Assembly: GCA_963972065.1 (NCBI GenBank)
Contig: CAXAVJ010000117.1
Span: 1 to 9,694, forward strand
Source of the DNA: UBA1479 sp963972065
GTDB taxonomy: Bacteria > Pseudomonadota > Alphaproteobacteria > Rhodospirillales > Casp-alpha2
Reading direction: 5' to 3'
Length of the DNA: 9,694 nucleotides
The notes beneath the pieces are model-generated. The model did no database searches. It saw nothing but the letters and a program-made list of their open reading frames with translations, and had not been told where the DNA came from. Made by a program: the position numbers and the translations under genes. Shown piece by piece: positions 5,970-9,694 of this stretch (positions are counted from its first letter, which is position 1; each line of letters starts with the position of its first letter).

Positions 5970-6956
5970 ATGCACCGCCGCATCGCCCGAACCGCCGCCC
6001 GCGTCCTGGCCGGGGCCGCCCTTGTTTTTCTGGCCGCTCAGACCCCGGCGATGGCCGACGCGGTCGAGGTGCGGTCGATCCCCGTTCCCCTGAACGCCGA
6101 GAATCCGGACCAGAAGGTGATCGGCAAGCTGACCTACCGGGGCGGGGTCGAATTGATAAGTTCGTCCGACCGCTTCGGCGGGTTCTCCGCCCTGGGGTTG
6201 AGCGCCGACGGCAAGCGCCTGGTCTCGCTCACCGACGAGGGCAACCGTCTGGATGCCCATCTGGTCTACGGCCCCGACGGTAACCTGAGCGGGATTACGA
6301 ATACGGAAATCTTCACCCTGACGGGGCCCGGCGGGATTCCCTTGATCGACAAGTCCATGGCCGATGCGGAATCCATGGCGCCGGGCGTCGATGGCGAGAT
6401 CATCGTCGCCTTCGAACGCATTCACCGGCTTTGGGCCTATCCGCCGGACCAGACCGAACCAATCCCCCTGCCCCTGCCCGCCGAGATGAAGAACGCCCCC
6501 GACAACAGCGGCATCGAGGCCTTGACCCTGCTGGACGACGGCAGCCTGTTCGCCATCGCCGAGGGCAAGGGCCGCGGCGGCACCTATTTGGCTTGGGTCA
6601 GCAATCCGAAGGGATGGAGCGTGCTGATCTACCGGACCGAGGATAATTATCGCCCGACCGGGGCCGCGACCCTACCCGGCGGCGACGTGGTGGTGCTCGA
6701 ACGTTATTTCACCCCGCGTGAAGGGGCCCGGTCGCGCGTCCGGCGCATCAAGGCGGACGGCATCCGCGCCGGCGCCGAGGTGTCCGGCGACCTGCTGGCC
6801 GATATCCGCGCCCCCCTGACCGTCGACAATTTCGAAGGCATCGAGGCGATCAAGGGGGCCAAGGGCGAAACCCTGCTGTTCCTGATTTCCGACAACAATT
6901 TCAACCGCTTCGGGCCGCAGCGGACGTTGCTGATGATGTTCGAACTGACGGACTGA
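5970..6956 (+). CDS. Exported esterase-like phytase family protein
   Basis: A 328-residue protein with a clear Sec signal peptide: R-R-I-A-R-T-A-A-R, then a hydrophobic core, then A-M-A|D-A cleavage after Ala29. The mature part matches the esterase-like activity of phytase family (PF13449), probably a periplasmic beta-propeller. Supporting blocks are F-G-G-F-S-A-L-G-L-S-A-D-G near the start, A-D-A-E-S-M-A in the middle, N-S-G-I-E-A-L, N-F-E-G-I-E-A-I, and the C-terminal L-I-S-D-N-N-F-N followed by Q-R-T-L-L-M-M-F-E-L. The substrate is not known for most members. Genes of this family are often found near cobT in Alphaproteobacteria, from memory. The start is ATG 5970, with GGGAGAGGA ending 10 nt upstream; a TTG at 5949 is in frame but lies at the edge of that ribosome site. 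The stop codon lies in a perfect 9-bp hairpin. Confidence 0.88.
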   Translation: MHRRIARTAARVLAGAALVFLAAQTPAMADAVEVRSIPVPLNAENPDQKVIGKLTYRGGVELISSSDRFGGFSALGLSADGKRLVSLTDEGNRLDAHLVYGPDGNLSGITNTEIFTLTGPGGIPLIDKSMADAESMAPGVDGEIIVAFERIHRLWAYPPDQTEPIPLPLPAEMKNAPDNSGIEALTLLDDGSLFAIAEGKGRGGTYLAWVSNPKGWSVLIYRTEDNYRPTGAATLPGGDVVVLERYFTPREGARSRVRRIKADGIRAGAEVSGDLLADIRAPLTVDNFEGIEAIKGAKGETLLFLISDNNFNRFGPQRTLLMMFELTD

Positions 6957-6969
6957 CCGCGTCAGTCCG
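6949..6969. terminator. Bidirectional hairpin containing both convergent stop codons
   Basis: CGGACTGAC (6949-6957) and GTCAGTCCG (6961-6969) form a perfect 9-bp stem with the three-base loop CGC. The left arm contains the TGA of the plus-strand phytase-family gene (6954-6956) and the right arm contains the TGA of the minus-strand Fe-S gene (6964-6962). A stem this long between two convergent 3' ends 5 bp apart is best read as a shared terminator. No T-run follows in either direction. Confidence 0.6.
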
Positions 6970-8284
6970 CCGGGTGCAGGGCCCGGTCCGAAGGCAGCTT
7001 CTGTTCGCCCAGGATGTCGGAAAGGATCACCGCCCGGACCTCGTCCGCGTCCAGACCGTGGAGCGCGATCATGTCCTGTGCGTCGGCCAGGATTTCGTCG
7101 GCGTCCTGCATCAGCTTCATGCGCTTGAACAGATCCGGATGGCGCAGGCCCAGGCTTTCGCCGATCAGTTCCATATAATTGACGATCTCGAACGGCCATT
7201 CGTTCTGATGGCTGACCAGTTCCCGGTGGTCGGCGTGAAACACCCCGGCCAGGACCTGCACGCCCTTGGCCTCGGCCTGACGGAAGGTGCCGGCGATATG
7301 GCGTTTCTGAAGGTCCGGCATGGCGTCGAGGGAGGTCAGCTGATAGCCGACCCCGGGCTGTTCCAGGTCGACAAGCTCCAGCCCCGGGATGGCGCCCAAC
7401 AGCGCCTTCACCGCATCGACCACGCCGGGCGACCCCGGATATTCATGAAGGGCCACACGCTTGTTCACCGGCGTCGTCATCAGCGGGCGCAGGTCGTCCA
7501 GGCGATCGGCCAGGAACACGGGCATCATGAGGTTGTCGAAGGGCTTGGGCTGGGCCGGGACGGCGGTCATGATCTCCGACATCTGCATCTGGCAGGTCGG
7601 GCACCAGGACACCACCTGGGCTGCCCCCGTGCTGGCGAACCGGTCCATGGTGCTGTTGATCTGGCGTCCGGAATTGGCCGTGTCGCCGGGCCGGAACTGC
7701 AGGATGCCGCAACAGTTGGCGGGGCCGCCGAACACTTCGTAGGACACATTCAAACGGTCCAAAATGTCCAGGCACAACAACCCGATGTGCGGCGTCTTCA
7801 GCATGTTGCAGCCGGTGTAGAATACGATGTCGGGCGGTGTGTCCCGCTCCGGATGGGATGCCGGGCTAAGCCGGTTCATGAGCTCCGGCGGCAGTTGCAG
7901 GCGCGACAGCACGCGCACGCCCCGGCTCATCGCCTTGAAGGCGGCCTTGCCCGCATCCTTGCGTTCGGCCTCGGGCGCCGCCTCGGCCATCCGGCGCCGC
8001 GCCATGGCCAGCATGACGCGCGGGTTGATGCCTTCTTCGCAAACGCTAAGGCAATTGCCCGTGCCGCAGCAGGCTCCGGCCCAGGCCGCCGAGACCGCGT
8101 CACCCTGGCCATCCCGCAGGATGTCCCGGACCCCGTCCGCGACGGCTTTGCCGTCACCGGCGGCCAGCCCCAGGATCCCCGGCGTCGGGCAGGCCCGCAC
8201 GCAGGCACCGCAGGCCGTGCAGGCGTCGGCGATGGCGCGCACCTGACCATCCAATCTGTCGATGAAGGTTTCCTGGCCGTCCAC
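6962..8284 (-). CDS. Iron-sulfur oxidoreductase subunit with CCG domain (GlpC/GlcF/HdrD-like)
   Basis: A 440-residue electron-transfer protein with two N-terminal Fe-S sites and a C-terminal cysteine-rich CCG region, as in GlpC, GlcF and HdrD. Site 1 is C22-x2-C25-x2-C28-x3-C32-P. Site 2 is unusual, C72-C73-x4-C78-x3-C82 instead of CxxCxxCxxxC. The first CCG half is complete: C159 in Y-T-G-C, C191-C192-G, and C228-x2-C231. The second half keeps the fold signature (H-E-Y-P-G-S-P-G, then I-P-G-L-E-L-V-D) but lacks all its cysteines. I start it at GTG 8284, because GGAGG (8297-8293) is 8 nt upstream; a TTG at 8368 would add 28 residues without family character. Its electron partner is not adjacent, so the substrate is unknown. 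It is convergent with the phytase-family gene. Confidence 0.85.
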   Translation of the reverse strand: MDGQETFIDRLDGQVRAIADACTACGACVRACPTPGILGLAAGDGKAVADGVRDILRDGQGDAVSAAWAGACCGTGNCLSVCEEGINPRVMLAMARRRMAEAAPEAERKDAGKAAFKAMSRGVRVLSRLQLPPELMNRLSPASHPERDTPPDIVFYTGCNMLKTPHIGLLCLDILDRLNVSYEVFGGPANCCGILQFRPGDTANSGRQINSTMDRFASTGAAQVVSWCPTCQMQMSEIMTAVPAQPKPFDNLMMPVFLADRLDDLRPLMTTPVNKRVALHEYPGSPGVVDAVKALLGAIPGLELVDLEQPGVGYQLTSLDAMPDLQKRHIAGTFRQAEAKGVQVLAGVFHADHRELVSHQNEWPFEIVNYMELIGESLGLRHPDLFKRMKLMQDADEILADAQDMIALHGLDADEVRAVILSDILGEQKLPSDRALHPAD

Positions 8285-8292
8285 GATCTTTG

Positions 8293-8297
8293 CCTCC
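8293..8297 (-). promoter_or_regulatory. Strong ribosome binding site deciding the Fe-S gene start
   Basis: On the minus strand this is GGAGG, a near-complete match to the anti-Shine-Dalgarno sequence, followed after 8 nt by GTG at 8284-8282. It favours that GTG over the TTG at 8368. Confidence 0.75.
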
Positions 8298-8391
8298 GAA
8301 CGTGATACCCAGACGAAGGCTAGCGGCGGCGGACGGCTACGCGCAATGGAAGTATTGTCACCGGACAATCAAAACGGGAATTTAACAGCCT

Positions 8392-8404
8392 CTGACACGG
8401 TCAG
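8392..8404 (-). terminator. Small hairpin containing the stop codon of the TPR gene
   Basis: On the minus strand CTGAC-CGT-GTCAG forms a 5-bp stem whose left arm holds the TGA stop (8403-8401). The core is nearly identical to that of the hairpin at 6949-6969. An A+T-richer stretch follows downstream (8386-8366, TTAAATT then TTTTG), so it could be a weak terminator before the Fe-S gene. Confidence 0.4.
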
Positions 8405-9694
8405 TTCGCGGTCGCCTTTTCGGCCTCGGCGCGCTTGCGCATCTCCGCCGCCAAGCCGGAAAACCCGCTGGCCCGCAACAGGCGGGCATAGTTCACCAGG
8501 GTTTCAATGATGTCGGGATGGCCTTCGGGCAGGGTCTTTTCACGCAGGGCCAGACAGCGTTCGTACATCCTGCCTGCCGGCTCGTACCGGCTTTGCCGCT
8601 GATACAGCCGCGCGAGCTTGTAGAGCATGGCGGCGACATCGGGGTGTTCCGGCCCAAGCGAGCGTTCCAGGGCTTCCAGTTCCGCCAGATAGGCCTGTTC
8701 CGTGTCGGCCAGGCGCGGTGTGTCCGGATAAATCGGCCCCATGTTGCGCTTGGCCTCCCCCAACCGCACGCCAAGGACGGGATGGCGTTTCTCAAGGGCC
8801 TTGCGCTGGGCGATTTGCTCGGGCGTTTCCTCGGCGACGGCACGAACCATCAGTTCGGGCGGGGCCGCCGGATCGGCGGCAAGGGCGCGGATGGCCGCCG
8901 CATCAACCGGCTGCCCCGCGATCTCGGTCGGCCGGGAATTCCAAGACCGGGCCTCGGCGGGCGACGTCTCGGCCTCGGCCACGACCGGCACCGTTTTCAC
9001 ATCAATTTCCGGGGGCTCGGCGATTGCCGCGATTTCTTCCGGGGCGACGGCGTTCGGTCGGGCGATGGGCGGTGGCGCCCCCCGCAGGGGCAGGCCCGCG
9101 GCTTCCGGCGGACGGACACCCGCCAATGTCTGCGGCACGTCAATCGGCGGCGTTGCGGTCATCACCGCAGCCTCGGGCACGGCGGCGTCGGCCACCTCGA
9201 CCGCCGGCGGCAGCGCGGACGGCGCCGGCGCTGGTGCCGATGCCGGTGAAAGGGGCGTTCCCCGCAAGGGCACAAAACTCCGCGCATTTGGCGCCGGCCG
9301 CGCGGCCGAAACAGCCGGCTCGGGTGGCGATCCGGCCGTCGGCAAGGCCGCCTCGGGCACGCTGACTTCGACCGCCGCGACGGCCGGCGGCAGCTTGGCA
9401 GCGGCGGTCGGAGGCGACGAGGCCGGAATTGGCGCCAGGACCTCGGCCGGGGGCGGTGGTGGCACCACGGCACCGGCGAGCCGGTAATGGGACAGGACCG
9501 GTGCCGACGGCGTGGGCGGCGGCGGAACGGGCACGGGGGCTGCCGCGGACTGGATGGGAGCGGAAACCGGCGCAGACGCCGGGGCCGGGACTGGTCGTGC
9601 TGCCGGTTCGGCCTGGGTGCGGATGGGCGGCGGCGATGCCGGGCTCTTCACGCGGGCGGTGGCGATTTCCGGGGTGGCGAGGTAGCGCATGCCG
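8401..9694 (-). CDS. Pro/Ala-rich protein with C-terminal TPR repeats (N-terminus cut by window)
   Basis: The frame remains open to the window edge. An ATG at 9690 exists but has no visible ribosome site within the four remaining bases, so the true start may lie beyond. Counting from that ATG, residues 1-245 are low-complexity Pro/Ala/Val sequence of the kind found in extended periplasmic or cell-wall-spanning linkers. Within them is a duplicated 60-residue unit. Residues 290-330 are charged and probably helical. Residues 334-425 hold two kinesin-light-chain-type TPRs, each with the L-G-P-E-H-P-D or L-P-E-G-H-P-D signature between helices, plus a final degenerate one. TPRs bind partner proteins. 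No catalytic motif is visible. The gap to the Fe-S gene start is 116 bp on the same strand, so co-transcription is possible. Function unknown. Confidence 0.75.
   Translation of the reverse strand, partial: GMRYLATPEIATARVKSPASPPPIRTQAEPAARPVPAPASAPVSAPIQSAAAPVPVPPPPTPSAPVLSHYRLAGAVVPPPPPAEVLAPIPASSPPTAAAKLPPAVAAVEVSVPEAALPTAGSPPEPAVSAARPAPNARSFVPLRGTPLSPASAPAPAPSALPPAVEVADAAVPEAAVMTATPPIDVPQTLAGVRPPEAAGLPLRGAPPPIARPNAVAPEEIAAIAEPPEIDVKTVPVVAEAETSPAEARSWNSRPTEIAGQPVDAAAIRALAADPAAPPELMVRAVAEETPEQIAQRKALEKRHPVLGVRLGEAKRNMGPIYPDTPRLADTEQAYLAELEALERSLGPEHPDVAAMLYKLARLYQRQSRYEPAGRMYERCLALREKTLPEGHPDIIETLVNYARLLRASGFSGLAAEMRKRAEAEKATAN
9041..9400 (-). repeat. Two tandem 180-bp coding repeats in the Pro/Ala-rich region
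   Basis: Units at about 9221-9400 and 9041-9220 share landmarks exactly 180 bp apart: CCTCGGGCAC at 9351 and 9171, GGCCGGCGGCAGC-type sequence near 9380 and 9200, and CCCGCARGGG at 9261 and 9081. In protein, both read L-P-P-A-V, then V-P-E-A-A, then P-L-R-G-x-P. The unchanged register means no indels since duplication. Divergence is substantial, so unit ends are approximate. Confidence 0.6.

Noticed and set aside
5493..6425. 310-codon open frame on the minus strand
   Set aside because: It overlaps the 88-codon gene and the signal peptide and N-terminal half of the phytase-family gene, and shows no domain.
6974..8305. 443-codon open frame on the plus strand opposite the Fe-S gene
   Set aside because: It is the mirror frame of a gene with clear cysteine motifs and a strong ribosome site; His/Gln/Arg-rich composition is typical of such shadows.
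8285..8368. TTG start at 8368 for the Fe-S gene
   Set aside because: The added residues show no family similarity, whereas GTG 8284 has GGAGG 8 nt upstream.

Overview
The window reads as chromosomal DNA of a high-GC alphaproteobacterium, most likely a Rhodospirillales-type organism. This is inferred from GC-rich third codon positions, the J-domain protein–cobS–cobT order typical of Alphaproteobacteria, and a ribbon-helix-helix regulator of a kind common in that class. There are no rRNA or tRNA genes, insertion sequences, phage genes or CRISPR arrays.

Layout. 1-426 (+): 3' end of a DUF2889-family gene. 440-718 (-): a small ribbon-helix-helix DNA-binding protein, convergent with it. 719-1048: a 330-bp region of lower GC with a near-perfect palindrome over the likely promoter of the regulator, two hairpins and a very short reading frame. 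1049-6956 (+): the core of the window, a run of six genes in one direction: a J-domain co-chaperone-like protein, cobS, cobT, an exported protein with an HEXXGH motif (its ATG overlaps the cobT stop), an 88-codon protein and an exported esterase-like phytase-family protein. 6962-8284 (-): an iron-sulfur oxidoreductase subunit (two ferredoxin-like clusters plus CCG domain), convergent and only 5 bp away from the preceding stop. 8401-9694 (-): a Pro/Ala-rich protein with C-terminal kinesin-light-chain-type TPRs, cut by the window edge.

Function. CobS (AAA+ ATPase) and CobT (VWA/MIDAS protein) are the motor subunits of aerobic cobaltochelatase, which inserts Co2+ into hydrogenobyrinic acid a,c-diamide during B12 synthesis. 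The large subunit CobN is not in the window. The J-domain protein upstream plausibly serves CobS/CobT assembly, but that is inferred from position only. The exported genes downstream have no known role in cobalt insertion. The closest coupling is between cobT and the HEXXGH protein (4-nt stop/start overlap).

No clearly new system is evident. The items most worth a second look are the exported HEXXGH protein tied to cobT, hairpins built around stop codons at several gene ends (three with a nearly identical core), the palindrome over the regulator's -10 box, the Fe-S protein whose second CCG half has lost its cysteines, and an exact 180-bp-period duplication in the TPR gene.
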